From HGM10766 sp900757295 (GTDB lineage: Bacteria; Bacillota_I; Bacilli_A; RF39; UBA660): a DNA stretch of 64,000 bases. This document shows positions 35,917 through 44,846 of this stretch, one piece after another (position 1 is the stretch's first letter; each line of letters opens with the position of its first letter). Below the pieces are notes generated by a model. The model made no database searches. It saw only the letters and a program-made list of their open reading frames with translations, and had not been told where the DNA came from. Where the stretch lies: contig DAJPHG010000001.1 of assembly GCA_025992315.1 (NCBI GenBank), positions 1,116,001 through 1,180,000 on the forward strand. The letters are read 5' to 3'. The translations under genes and the position numbers were made by a program.

Positions 35917-36410
35917 TTAACATTCCTTTAAAATATTTTCTAATTCTTCTTTTGCTTTTTCTAAACTTTGACATATTATATCTTTGGATACATTGTTTTT
36001 ATAAAAATTTTTAGCAGCAGATCTCTTTATCTCTTCTACTACTTCTTGTAGTCTCTTATCTCTTTTATTCATTACTTCTCCACTTCTAAATATCTCTTTC
36101 CATTCTGCTATCTTACTCTTATCTGCTTCTTTTGTTAGATCTATTATTATTATCCTTATTTCATCTTTTATTAATATCTCTTCTTTATTATTCCCTTTTC
36201 TTATTTGTATCACACAATTTTAAATCACTTTTATATTTCTTTCTCTTTATAATCTATTATCCATATTGCTGATGCTTTTGATAATTTATTATAACTTTCT
36301 CCTATTTTTAATGACTTTGACATTATTCTTGATATCTTTCTGCATCTCTATATTTACTATTGTATCATTCCCTAGTTTATATATTAATGATAGAAAGGTC
36401 TTTTCCTTTT
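35917..36410 (-). pseudogene. Decayed Rpn/PD-(D/E)XK nuclease-transposase gene
   Basis: A 98-codon open frame (35917-36213) encodes only the C-terminal part of an Rpn-family recombination-promoting nuclease. Upstream, the rest of the family is still readable but broken into different frames with stops: DTIVNIEMQ with the ExQ active-site motif, then GESYNKLSKASAIWIID in a shifted frame, then KEEILIKDEIRIIIIDLTK in the open frame. At least two frameshifts are needed. The open part keeps an intact helical tail, so the decay may be recent, but a product with nuclease activity is not possible. Confidence 0.7.
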
Positions 36411-36415
36411 TTTCA

Positions 36416-36446
36416 TAAAAAAATATGCACATTTATGCATATAAGA
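36416..36446 (-). terminator. corA terminator
   Basis: ATATGCA-TAAATG-TGCATAT followed by seven T on the minus strand. Confidence 0.8.
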
Positions 36447-37337
36447 TTACCAAAACTTTTTCTTTTTAAAAATAATTAAACAAATTATAAATGCTGCTAT
36501 AATTACACCAAATATAATAATCATTAATGGGTAACCCATCTTCCAATAAATTTCAGGCATATATTTAAAATTCATTCCATACCATCCTGTAATTAAAGTA
36601 AGAGGCAAGAAAATTGTTGTAACTATTGTTAAAACTTTCATAACATTATTTTGATGAAGACTTATTTGAGATTCATATAAATCTTGTAACTGATGAGTAT
36701 ATTCTCTTAGTAATAAAGTTTCACTTTGCAATCTATTTATTTTTTCACTCAAAGTTTTAAATATTTGTTTCATATCAGTATATTTTTCTACTAAAGTATC
36801 TATCATATCAAGTAATTGGCCATAATAATGATAATATCTTAATATTTCTTTTTTACAAACAATTATTTTCTTACTAAAATCATTTTGATCACTTACTAAT
36901 ATTTTATCTTCTAAATTAGCTAAATTATTTTCTAATTTTTCTAAATAAATTAAATCATCTTTAATAATCATTTCTAAAAAATCATGAAAAAATTTAAATA
37001 TGTTATAATCTATTTTTCTTTTTGTTTGGATTATATTATTAATTATTTCAACCACATAATTATTATTATCTATAAAAATAATATTTTCATTAATAATATA
37101 AAATTGTAATAAATCATTCTTAGGGTAATTATTTTTTTTAGGAATACACAATGTTCCATAAGAATATTTTTTTAAGTCTTCTATTTTACAGAAATGAATA
37201 TGTTCATTTATAATAGGCAGACTAAATTCATTAGTTTCAAATTGTTCTTTAGTAAATATACATATTAAGTTTCTAGAACTATCATTTATACCTACTGTTG
37301 TTTCTAATATTTTATTATTTTCTATTTTATAAATCAT
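36447..37337 (-). CDS. corA: CorA-family divalent cation transporter
   Basis: 296 residues. The long N-terminal cytoplasmic part and helix are followed by two C-terminal membrane segments; the first ends in the selectivity motif GWYGMNF (GMN), with PEIYW in the external loop and a basic tail KKKKFW. Transports magnesium, or possibly cobalt/nickel. Separates spoIIP-yqxA from recX-lepA; a normal Bacillus synteny interruption. Confidence 0.9.
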   Translation of the reverse strand: MIYKIENNKILETTVGINDSSRNLICIFTKEQFETNEFSLPIINEHIHFCKIEDLKKYSYGTLCIPKKNNYPKNDLLQFYIINENIIFIDNNNYVVEIINNIIQTKRKIDYNIFKFFHDFLEMIIKDDLIYLEKLENNLANLEDKILVSDQNDFSKKIIVCKKEILRYYHYYGQLLDMIDTLVEKYTDMKQIFKTLSEKINRLQSETLLLREYTHQLQDLYESQISLHQNNVMKVLTIVTTIFLPLTLITGWYGMNFKYMPEIYWKMGYPLMIIIFGVIIAAFIICLIIFKKKKFW

Positions 37338-37369
37338 ATATTATCACTACCTTTACTATAAGTATAACA

Positions 37370-37699
37370 CTAACTGAATAATTTTCCTAAAACTTTAAAT
37401 ATTTTTGATAAACCATCTGACATAAAATCTTCAGTTGTTTTAGAAAATTTCAAGCCTAGTTTTGATACTTTATTACTATAATCTACAGTTTCATCTTTTA
37501 AATAATCTTCTATTGTAACATTTTTTCCATCTTCTACATCTTTTTCAAATTGTCTAATAGATTCATTAGTTAATCTTACTTTATTGTTTAATTTGCTTTC
37601 ATAATATCCAGTTTCATTAGCAATGTATAATCCTATATAAACAATAAATAAACTTAATAGAATCAATCTGAAAAGCTTATTATTTTTTTTCTTTTTCAT
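37370..37699 (-). CDS. YqxA-like (DUF3679-type) membrane protein
   Basis: 109 residues with one membrane helix at residues 9-27 (LFRLILLSLFIVYIGLYIA) and a charged extracytoplasmic tail. Sequence alone is weak. The position immediately after spoIIP with an ATGA overlap, and the size, match B. subtilis yqxA in the order spoIIP-yqxA-lepA-hemW, so it is probably the positional homologue. Role unknown. Confidence 0.55.
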   Translation of the reverse strand: MKKKKNNKLFRLILLSLFIVYIGLYIANETGYYESKLNNKVRLTNESIRQFEKDVEDGKNVTIEDYLKDETVDYSNKVSKLGLKFSKTTEDFMSDGLSKIFKVLGKLFS

Positions 37700-38670
37700 G
37701 ATTTCTCCTTTATTAAATCATATAAAGAATCTGCAATGATGTTTAAAGAATTAGTTACTTCATCAATTGTATTTTCAGGGCCTCCTAGCTCAATTAACAT
37801 AGCATTACTATTTAAATCTTGATTATATATTCCATTATTACCTTTACCTCCTTTTTTTAAAACTCCTTTAGATATATTAGGAATTTTACTATTTATAATT
37901 TCATTTAATTTTTCAGCTATTTGTAAATTACTTTCATAATTTTCATGTTCTAAACCCACTACAAATAGAATTTTCGCGTATTTAACATTATTATTAATTA
38001 ATGTGGTTTTATCTTTTGGTAGAGAGTCTCTATGTAAATCTATAATATATTTTAAGCTATCATTTTTTGATAATGCATCCTCAATTAACATCTTACTTGC
38101 TTTGTATGAATAGTTATATTTCCAATTATTTGTATCTAATATTTGATTTATATTAGTTTGTTCTACTATTGTTGGAATATTTAAATCGTTTAGTTTTTCT
38201 TTTAAAATATAACTAGCCATTAATACATTTGGAGAAGCATCATAATTAGATACATTACTATTACTATATTCTTCTAATTGATGAGTATTATAAATATATA
38301 TTATTGGTTTATTTACTATATAATTATTAGGATCTTCAAAGTATTTAGTAACTATAGTTTCTTCATTATAATTATCTTCTAACACAACGGCATCATCATT
38401 AATCATGTTATTTAAGCCAGTTTTTAAAAGAATGGTAGAACTATTAAAATTTAAGTTAAATAAATCATTATTTTTATTTAATTTAACTAAATTATTGGAA
38501 CTGGTTTTTAATAAATAATTAATAATAACTTTATTAGTTACTTTATTTTTTATTTTTTTATTTATTAAAAATTTTAAAGAATACGAGAATGAAAAATAAC
38601 ATATTCCTATTACAAATATTATTTTTAATAATTTAAATTTACTTTTTCTTTTGGCTTTAAATTTTTTCAT
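37696..38670 (-). CDS. spoIIP: Stage II sporulation protein P (peptidoglycan amidase/endopeptidase)
   Basis: 324 residues: a basic N-terminus with one membrane helix, then the SpoIIP catalytic domain with IYIYNTHQLEEYSN, YIIDLHRDSLPKDKT and AMLIELGGPENTIDEVTNS, which include the zinc ligands and catalytic glutamates of this family. SpoIIP works with SpoIID and SpoIIM to thin septal wall and drive forespore engulfment. With sigG and spoVB it argues that the organism makes spores. Overlaps the YqxA-like gene by ATGA. Confidence 0.9.
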   Translation of the reverse strand: MKKFKAKRKSKFKLLKIIFVIGICYFSFSYSLKFLINKKIKNKVTNKVIINYLLKTSSNNLVKLNKNNDLFNLNFNSSTILLKTGLNNMINDDAVVLEDNYNEETIVTKYFEDPNNYIVNKPIIYIYNTHQLEEYSNSNVSNYDASPNVLMASYILKEKLNDLNIPTIVEQTNINQILDTNNWKYNYSYKASKMLIEDALSKNDSLKYIIDLHRDSLPKDKTTLINNNVKYAKILFVVGLEHENYESNLQIAEKLNEIINSKIPNISKGVLKKGGKGNNGIYNQDLNSNAMLIELGGPENTIDEVTNSLNIIADSLYDLIKEKS

Positions 38671-38711
38671 AATATCATCTCTTTATGATATTGTAAATTA
38701 ACTACAATAAA

Positions 38712-38746
38712 AAAAATGTAGATTTTAAAATACTATCTACATTTTT
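38712..38746 (-). terminator. Terminator of TasA-like paralog 3
   Basis: AAATGTAGAT / ATCTACATTT stem followed by eight T on the minus strand. Confidence 0.8.
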
Positions 38747-40759
38747 TTATTCTACTACGTATGGATTAGTTTCAGTTCCATCTCCTCCAGTTATTTGAAT
38801 ATCGGATTTCAAATTTATTACTGGGCGAATATATTGGGAACCAGTGACATCATTGTTGGACATCCTACCTGAAGATACATAAAGCATATATGAACTAGTA
38901 GAATTTGAACGATGGGGTGTCATAGAATACCATGTTCTACTATAGTATAAATAATTAGTTTTATCAGCAATTTTTGAAGTATTAGATGAAGTAGTAGTAA
39001 TTTGTCTGTAGCTTAACCCTGCATAATTTATTTCATCTGCAGTTAATAGGCCGATTTTTAATTTATAGTTTCCACCATCAGTGGTGCTAGGATTAGGACA
39101 TTTTAATGATGGTTGTTTCAATTTTAAGATTCTATTATGACCACCATAATATGTTGCGTTTTCTATAGCATTAGTACTTGTTATTGTGGTATCATTGCAA
39201 AAATTTGAAAGATTAATTTTATCATCATAATCTTTTAAATTATTTATATACCAATCTTCTAAATATGTTTTGACTATACTATCTGTTGCTGTTTTATTAT
39301 TTGCGAATGCAGATGTTTCTTTATTATAATCACTTATACATGGACTTTCTTTTGTACATTCACTTTCATTATCATAGGTATAACCAACCTTTCTTGCTAG
39401 ATTAAATTTACTTGTTCCAATATCTGAAGCGTGGATTAATCTTATAGATCCATCTCCATTAATTCTTACTATGCGCCATATATTATTAGCAAATGATACA
39501 TAATTATTATCTATTTTTCCTCTAAAATAATAGCTTTCTCCATCATCATCTTCTGTTTTATATACTCCACTTTCACTTGTAAGAACTGATGTAGAAGTTG
39601 AATTATATTTATCGGCTTTTGTTATTGTATTATAATTGGCACTTCTTGAATATCTATCAACATTATCTAATGTAGTATCAGTTACACTATTTATTTTATA
39701 CATTATTGTACATTGTCCAGATGTGCTATTACTATTGCATGTATATTTACCAACATCAGATGAATCATAACTTTTTAATTCACTTAGATTTTCTAATATA
39801 AAATATCCTGTGTCTTGATCAAAATGGAAACTTTCTGCTACTATTTTATTAGATGAACTTGTATAACTTACTGTAAAATTTTCTGTAATAGTTTGACTAT
39901 AATTTTCTTTTGCTTCACTTTCTTCTACTTCTTTTATTTTATATACTGCCTGACAAACTCCATTGTTATTTGCACAAGCATATTTGCCGATTGTTGATTT
40001 ATTAAAGGTTTGATTAGTTTGGAGATTTGTCAATGTATACAAGCCTGAACTTTTATTGTATTTATATCCATCACCAATACTCATATTTCCATTAACTAAA
40101 GAATTAACAGATACTTCTTGATCTTTTAACACTTCTTCGTTAGATATAGCTACTGGATCAGGACTTTCATAATCAGGTTCATTTGCATTGATTGATCTAG
40201 CTAATACTTTTGCCTGTAAGTAATTACTACTATCTATTCCACTAATTTGAACTCTACCACTAAATGATTTACCTTCATCACTATTTTGCAATGAATCAGA
40301 ATTCTTATAAGTTATTGTTAATTTATAGTTATCTATTTCTTGAGGAGCAATAACAACAGCAGGTAGCAATATATCATCTATTTGAGGAACAACAGTTTCT
40401 TCTTTAACTAATTCATCATTTTTAGTTATAGTATAAACCATATAACTATTATTAAGATCATTATAAACTTCTTTCATGTCTAATTCATAGGTTGTTGTTA
40501 ATGTTCCAGTGTTTTCAACACTAAACTCAATAGTATGACTTGCACCCGGATACATTCCATCAGCACTAGTTATTGTAGTTCCATCTAATTTCAAGCTCAT
40601 TATTCCTGCATATACTTGAGTTGATTTAGCATCACTATTGCCTAAAATATTGGTTGTAAAAAAGGCATAAGTTGTTCCAATTGTTAGTATTAATAAGCAT
40701 GATAATATACTAAATAAAATAAATTTTTTATTACTAATATTTCTAATTTTCTCTACCAT
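38747..40759 (-). CDS. TasA/camelysin-like large surface protein, paralog 3
   Basis: 670 residues. Same architecture as paralogs 1 and 2: signal/anchor (FILFSILSCLLILTIGTTYAFF), TasA-like sandwich (IEFSVENTGTLTTTYELDM), two Cys-pair modules (IGKYACANNNGVC, VGKYTCNSNSTSGQC), and the C-terminal domain from NNYVSFANNIWRIVRING to RPVINLKSDIQITGGDG. It is more divergent at the N-terminus. No G-tract: the promoter is an extended TTGCTATAAT, so it is probably expressed constitutively or regulated otherwise. Confidence 0.65.
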   Translation of the reverse strand: MVEKIRNISNKKFILFSILSCLLILTIGTTYAFFTTNILGNSDAKSTQVYAGIMSLKLDGTTITSADGMYPGASHTIEFSVENTGTLTTTYELDMKEVYNDLNNSYMVYTITKNDELVKEETVVPQIDDILLPAVVIAPQEIDNYKLTITYKNSDSLQNSDEGKSFSGRVQISGIDSSNYLQAKVLARSINANEPDYESPDPVAISNEEVLKDQEVSVNSLVNGNMSIGDGYKYNKSSGLYTLTNLQTNQTFNKSTIGKYACANNNGVCQAVYKIKEVEESEAKENYSQTITENFTVSYTSSSNKIVAESFHFDQDTGYFILENLSELKSYDSSDVGKYTCNSNSTSGQCTIMYKINSVTDTTLDNVDRYSRSANYNTITKADKYNSTSTSVLTSESGVYKTEDDDGESYYFRGKIDNNYVSFANNIWRIVRINGDGSIRLIHASDIGTSKFNLARKVGYTYDNESECTKESPCISDYNKETSAFANNKTATDSIVKTYLEDWYINNLKDYDDKINLSNFCNDTTITSTNAIENATYYGGHNRILKLKQPSLKCPNPSTTDGGNYKLKIGLLTADEINYAGLSYRQITTTSSNTSKIADKTNYLYYSRTWYSMTPHRSNSTSSYMLYVSSGRMSNNDVTGSQYIRPVINLKSDIQITGGDGTETNPYVVE

Positions 40760-40805
40760 TTTATCTCCTCTATTCTCTAATTTAGATTATAGCAAAAGTA
40801 AGCTA

Positions 40806-40832
40806 AAAAAAGAAGTAAAATAACTTCTAATC
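40806..40832 (-). terminator. Terminator of TasA-like paralog 4
   Basis: AGAAGT-TATTTT-ACTTCT followed by seven T on the minus strand, about 20 bp upstream of the paralog 3 -10 box. Confidence 0.75.
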
Positions 40833-42485
40833 TAAAATATATGGTTTAGCTAATGTACCATTGCCACTTATTACTTTAATATCTGAGTTTAAATTTATTA
40901 CAGGATATATATCAGCAATTACATTATTATCATCTATTGAAAGACTACCACCTTCTTGAAGAAAGATTCCATCTGATGAAGGTGTTAAAGTCCAATATGG
41001 ATTCTTTTTATAAATAAAGTTAGTTTCAAGTGGATTTTTATTAGATGACTTTTGTTTAACTATACCTGCCATAGTTACTTCATGAGCATTTAGAATACCA
41101 ATTTTTAATTTATAGTTTCCACCATAGTTTTCTGTAGTATCTGTACAAGTTAATACAGGGTTACTTTTATTAATTGCACTAGTAGAACTATTGCTGGTAT
41201 CATTACAAAATGATTCTAAAGCAATTTTATCATCATAATTATTTAAGTTTGTAGTATACCAATTTTCTAAATTGGTTTTTATTGTACTACTTGTTCCTGT
41301 TGTTGTTAAACATGGATTTTGTTTAGTACATATATGATCATTATCATAGGTATAACCAAAATATTTATTGTCATATACTTCGTTAAATTTACTTTCACTA
41401 ATAGATTCATCTTTAACTAATCTAATCGTTTTATCTCCGTTTATACGGACTATTCGCCATAAAATATTAGCAAATGATACATAATTATTTTTGATATCTC
41501 CTCTAAAATAATAACTGTCTCCATCGTCATCTAAAGCTTTATATAAGCCACTATTTTTAGACGTAGTTCCAATTCCTTGTAAATATTTATCGGCTTTAGT
41601 AACATAGTTAAATGTCGTATTGCTAGTTGTATCTACTTCTTTTATTTTTACCATTGCAATACAAGATGTACTAGCATTCATACATGTATATTTTCCAATT
41701 GAATTATTATCTATAGTTGTGTTATTTGTAGTGTTTGTAAGAGTATATTTTCCCGTTGTCTCATTAAAAGTATAACTTGATCCTAATATTCTAGTTCTTG
41801 TTTTTGAATTATGAAGATTATCTATAGTAGCTTCGTTATAAGAATTATATACATAATCTTTAGTAATAGATTCTTTATAAGTTACTAATTGAGGTTCACC
41901 TATTTTGTAATCAATTGTAGTTGTTTTTAATTCATTATTAGCTAATATTAATGCTGCTAGTTGCTTATTTCCTGCTACTGATTCGATTGTTATTTTATTT
42001 TCAAAGATTTTATTTGTTCCCTCTTCTTCTGGTGTATCTATATCCATCCAACTTCTTACACTTATTGTTGTACTTTCTTTTACTCCTAATACTCCTGTCT
42101 TTAATATTTTTCCATAACTTGCATTTTCTAATGTACTGTCTATCGTATTTAATTCACTTAATTTTTTTATCTCTTCATTCATCCCTATTTTTATATATTC
42201 GTCTTTTACTGTAGTTGTATTCATTTTATTTAATACCACATTATAACTTGCTACTGTTTCGCATGTATTTTCTATTTCTACTTCATATGGTTCTTGTTGC
42301 AATCCTTCTTCATCGCTTATTGGATACCCATTTTCTAATGTTATTCCTTCTACATTTTCTTTATATGTTACATTAAAACATTTATATTTGCTTATATTTG
42401 TTCCACTTTGGGTAAAGTTTCTTGTCCAATATGCATATGTAAATCCTATTATTAGTATTATTATCATTAACAGAGCACTTATCAT
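40827..42485 (-). CDS. TasA-like surface protein, paralog 4, start codon uncertain
   Basis: 552 residues as called. It begins with hydrophobic MISALLMIIILIIGFTYAYW and lacks the basic n-region of a signal peptide. The frame stays open for 12 more codons upstream to 42521 and reads EKINKTSNKKIV, the missing n-region, but no ATG, GTG or TTG is present. The ribosome site GGGAG (42531-42527) fits an ATA at 42515. It has one Cys module (IGKYTCMNASTSC) and the shared C-terminal domain (NNYVSFANILWRIVRINGDK ... INLNSDIKVISGNG). It may use ATA or be poorly translated. Confidence 0.6.
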   Translation of the reverse strand: MISALLMIIILIIGFTYAYWTRNFTQSGTNISKYKCFNVTYKENVEGITLENGYPISDEEGLQQEPYEVEIENTCETVASYNVVLNKMNTTTVKDEYIKIGMNEEIKKLSELNTIDSTLENASYGKILKTGVLGVKESTTISVRSWMDIDTPEEEGTNKIFENKITIESVAGNKQLAALILANNELKTTTIDYKIGEPQLVTYKESITKDYVYNSYNEATIDNLHNSKTRTRILGSSYTFNETTGKYTLTNTTNNTTIDNNSIGKYTCMNASTSCIAMVKIKEVDTTSNTTFNYVTKADKYLQGIGTTSKNSGLYKALDDDGDSYYFRGDIKNNYVSFANILWRIVRINGDKTIRLVKDESISESKFNEVYDNKYFGYTYDNDHICTKQNPCLTTTGTSSTIKTNLENWYTTNLNNYDDKIALESFCNDTSNSSTSAINKSNPVLTCTDTTENYGGNYKLKIGILNAHEVTMAGIVKQKSSNKNPLETNFIYKKNPYWTLTPSSDGIFLQEGGSLSIDDNNVIADIYPVINLNSDIKVISGNGTLAKPYILD

Positions 42486-42553
42486 AACTATTTTTTTATT
42501 ACTTGTTTTATTTATTTTCTCTTATTCTCCCTCTATCTATAGATATTATAACA

Positions 42554-42577
42554 TAAAAAAAGAAGAATTTAATCTTC
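42554..42577 (-). terminator. alaS terminator
   Basis: AGAAG-ATTAAATT-CTTCT followed by seven T, overlapping the alaS stop and upstream of the paralog 4 TATAAT box. Confidence 0.65.
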
Positions 42578-44320
42578 TAATATTGCTTTTATTCTTCTTA
42601 CTCCAGCTGAAGATGCTTCTTCTTTTGTTATTTTAAATTTACCTAATTCTTTAGTATTTTTAACATGTGGTCCACCACATAATTCTTTAGAAACATTTCC
42701 TATTGAATAAACAGTTACAATATCTGGGTATTTTTCAATAAACATACATTCTGCACCTGATTTTATTGCTTCAGATTTAGACATTTCCTCTTTTACGACA
42801 TCTAAGCCTTCTTCAATCCATTGATTTACTAAGTCTTCCACTTTTTGTTTTTCTTCTGCTGTTAATTTATGATCACAACTAAAGTCAAAACGCATTCTTT
42901 GACTAGTAATATTGCTTCCTTTTTGATGAACATTTTCATTAACAACAATTTTTAAAGCAGCATTTAAAAGATGGGTTGCAGTATGATACCTTATTTCAAT
43001 CTCACTATTGCCTGATAAACCGCCTTTAAATTTACCTAATGAATTATTTCTAGATAATTCTTGATGAGCTTTAAATTTTTCTTTAAATCCTTCTGTGTCT
43101 ACATCAATATTTTTTTCTTTAGCTAACTCTACAGTAAGTTCTATTGGAAATCCATAAGTATCATATAGTTTAAAAGCTAAGTCTTTGTTTAATAAATTAT
43201 TATCTAATTTAGATGTTATTTTTTCAAATTCTCTTAACCCTTTTTCTAAAGTCTTATTAAATCTTTGTTTTTCATTAGTTAATACTTCATAAACGACTTT
43301 TTCATTTTCAGATAATTCATCATAATATTTTTTATATTTATTAATAATTAATCTGGCTATTCTAATATCCCAATCACTTGAAATATCAATATTTAATTTT
43401 TTAGCATGTCTAATTGCTCTTCTTATTAATCTTCTTAAGATATAGCCTTGATCTGTATTACTAGGTTTTATACCTGATCTATCTGCTGATATAAAAACAC
43501 TTGTTCTAATATGATCAGCTATTATTCTCATACTTTGTTTATTTTCATCATATGGTAAGTTAGTTATATCTTCTATTTCTTTAATTATATCTTTCCATAT
43601 TGATGATTCATAATTATCATTTACATTTTCTAAAACAGCAGTTATTCTTTCTAGTCCCATTCCAGTATCAACATTTTTTTTAGGTAGATCACTATAATTA
43701 CCATTTTCATCTTTAAAATATTGCATAAAAACATTATTCCATATTTCTACCCAACGTTCATCTTCTGGATCAAATATTTCTGGTATTTCATCATTACTGC
43801 GAAAATAAAATATTTCAGAATCAGGTCCGCAAGGTCCAGATTCTCCTGCAATCCAAAAATTATCATCTGCTGTTTTAGCTATTCTTTTTTCATTAATGCC
43901 TAAGCTTTTCCAAATTTGAATAGATTCTTTGTCTTCATCAATTTTATCATTGCCAGCAAATACAGTTACTGCTAGTCTATTTTTATCTACTTTTAAAACT
44001 TCTGTTAAAAACTCAAAACTCCATGTAATACTTTCTTTTTTAAAATAGTCTCCTAAACTCCAATTGCCTAACATTTCAAAAAATGTATGATGTGTAGTAT
44101 CTCCTACTTCATCTAAGTCATTTGTTCTTATACATTTTTGATAATCAACTAATCTTGTTCCATAAGGATGAGATTGGCCCATTAAATATGGAACTAAAGG
44201 TTGCATTCCAGCTGTATTAAATAATACTGATGGATCATTTTCAGGAATTACTGGAGCGCTTGGTATTTGTTTATGACCTTTTTTCACAAAAAAATCTATG
44301 TATAAATCTTTAATATTCAT
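42569..44320 (-). CDS. alaS: Alanyl-tRNA synthetase lacking the C-Ala domain
   Basis: About 583 residues versus about 870 in most bacteria. Class II catalytic core (MNIKDLYIDFFVKKGHKQIP, TTHHTFFEMLGNWSLGDYF, GMGLERI), tRNA-recognition helices, and the full editing domain with HTATHLLNAAL and CGGPHVKNT zinc ligands are present. It ends RRIKAILED exactly where the DHHA1/C-Ala part would begin, followed by a terminator, so this is a natural short form and not a broken gene. The ATG at 44320 follows GAGG; 44335 would overlap the site. It overlaps the kinase gene by 11 bp. Confidence 0.92.
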   Translation of the reverse strand: MNIKDLYIDFFVKKGHKQIPSAPVIPENDPSVLFNTAGMQPLVPYLMGQSHPYGTRLVDYQKCIRTNDLDEVGDTTHHTFFEMLGNWSLGDYFKKESITWSFEFLTEVLKVDKNRLAVTVFAGNDKIDEDKESIQIWKSLGINEKRIAKTADDNFWIAGESGPCGPDSEIFYFRSNDEIPEIFDPEDERWVEIWNNVFMQYFKDENGNYSDLPKKNVDTGMGLERITAVLENVNDNYESSIWKDIIKEIEDITNLPYDENKQSMRIIADHIRTSVFISADRSGIKPSNTDQGYILRRLIRRAIRHAKKLNIDISSDWDIRIARLIINKYKKYYDELSENEKVVYEVLTNEKQRFNKTLEKGLREFEKITSKLDNNLLNKDLAFKLYDTYGFPIELTVELAKEKNIDVDTEGFKEKFKAHQELSRNNSLGKFKGGLSGNSEIEIRYHTATHLLNAALKIVVNENVHQKGSNITSQRMRFDFSCDHKLTAEEKQKVEDLVNQWIEEGLDVVKEEMSKSEAIKSGAECMFIEKYPDIVTVYSIGNVSKELCGGPHVKNTKELGKFKITKEEASSAGVRRIKAILED

Positions 44321-44846
44321 TTTTATCAACCTCATTTAATATCTGTTCTACTTTTATCTTTAATGATTCTATATTATCATTATTATCTATTACATAATCA
44401 AATTTGTTATATTCATCTAATGCATGTTCTGTATAATGATCTTGCTGTTCTTTAGTAAGTTTATTTTCTGCTCCTATAACATGAATAGCATAAACTTGAT
44501 CATAATTATCTTTAATTTGTTCAATTTCAATTGGTAGTCTTGCATCACTTATAACAATGTTTTGTACATAATCATGATAAATATTTATATCTTCCATCAT
44601 TCTATTAATTAGAAAATCATAACCATATTTGTTTCTTATATCCATACCAATATTTTGTAAAAAAGTTCTTGGTTTGTCATTTTCTTTATAATCCCAATTT
44701 AATATTTCATGAGCAAATATCTTTAAATATTTGGAATAAGCAGTAATAACAGTTTTCTGTTCATATTTTTGGTAATATTCTTTTATTATTTTTGCTACTT
44801 CATTTTTGCCACTTTTTGCTTTCCCACTAATTATAAATATTTTCAT
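44310..44846 (-). CDS. P-loop nucleotide or nucleoside monophosphate kinase-like protein
   Basis: 178 residues. P-loop at the start (FIISGKAKSGKNEVA), a substrate region NIGMDIRNKYGYDFL and a Walker-B/lid segment VISDARLPIEIEQIK. This resembles phage-type deoxynucleoside monophosphate kinases, but dephospho-CoA kinase-like roles cannot be excluded. The ATG overlaps the stop of the transporter gene (TAATG) and its 3' end overlaps alaS. Confidence 0.6.
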   Translation of the reverse strand: MKIFIISGKAKSGKNEVAKIIKEYYQKYEQKTVITAYSKYLKIFAHEILNWDYKENDKPRTFLQNIGMDIRNKYGYDFLINRMMEDINIYHDYVQNIVISDARLPIEIEQIKDNYDQVYAIHVIGAENKLTKEQQDHYTEHALDEYNKFDYVIDNNDNIESLKIKVEQILNEVDKNEY

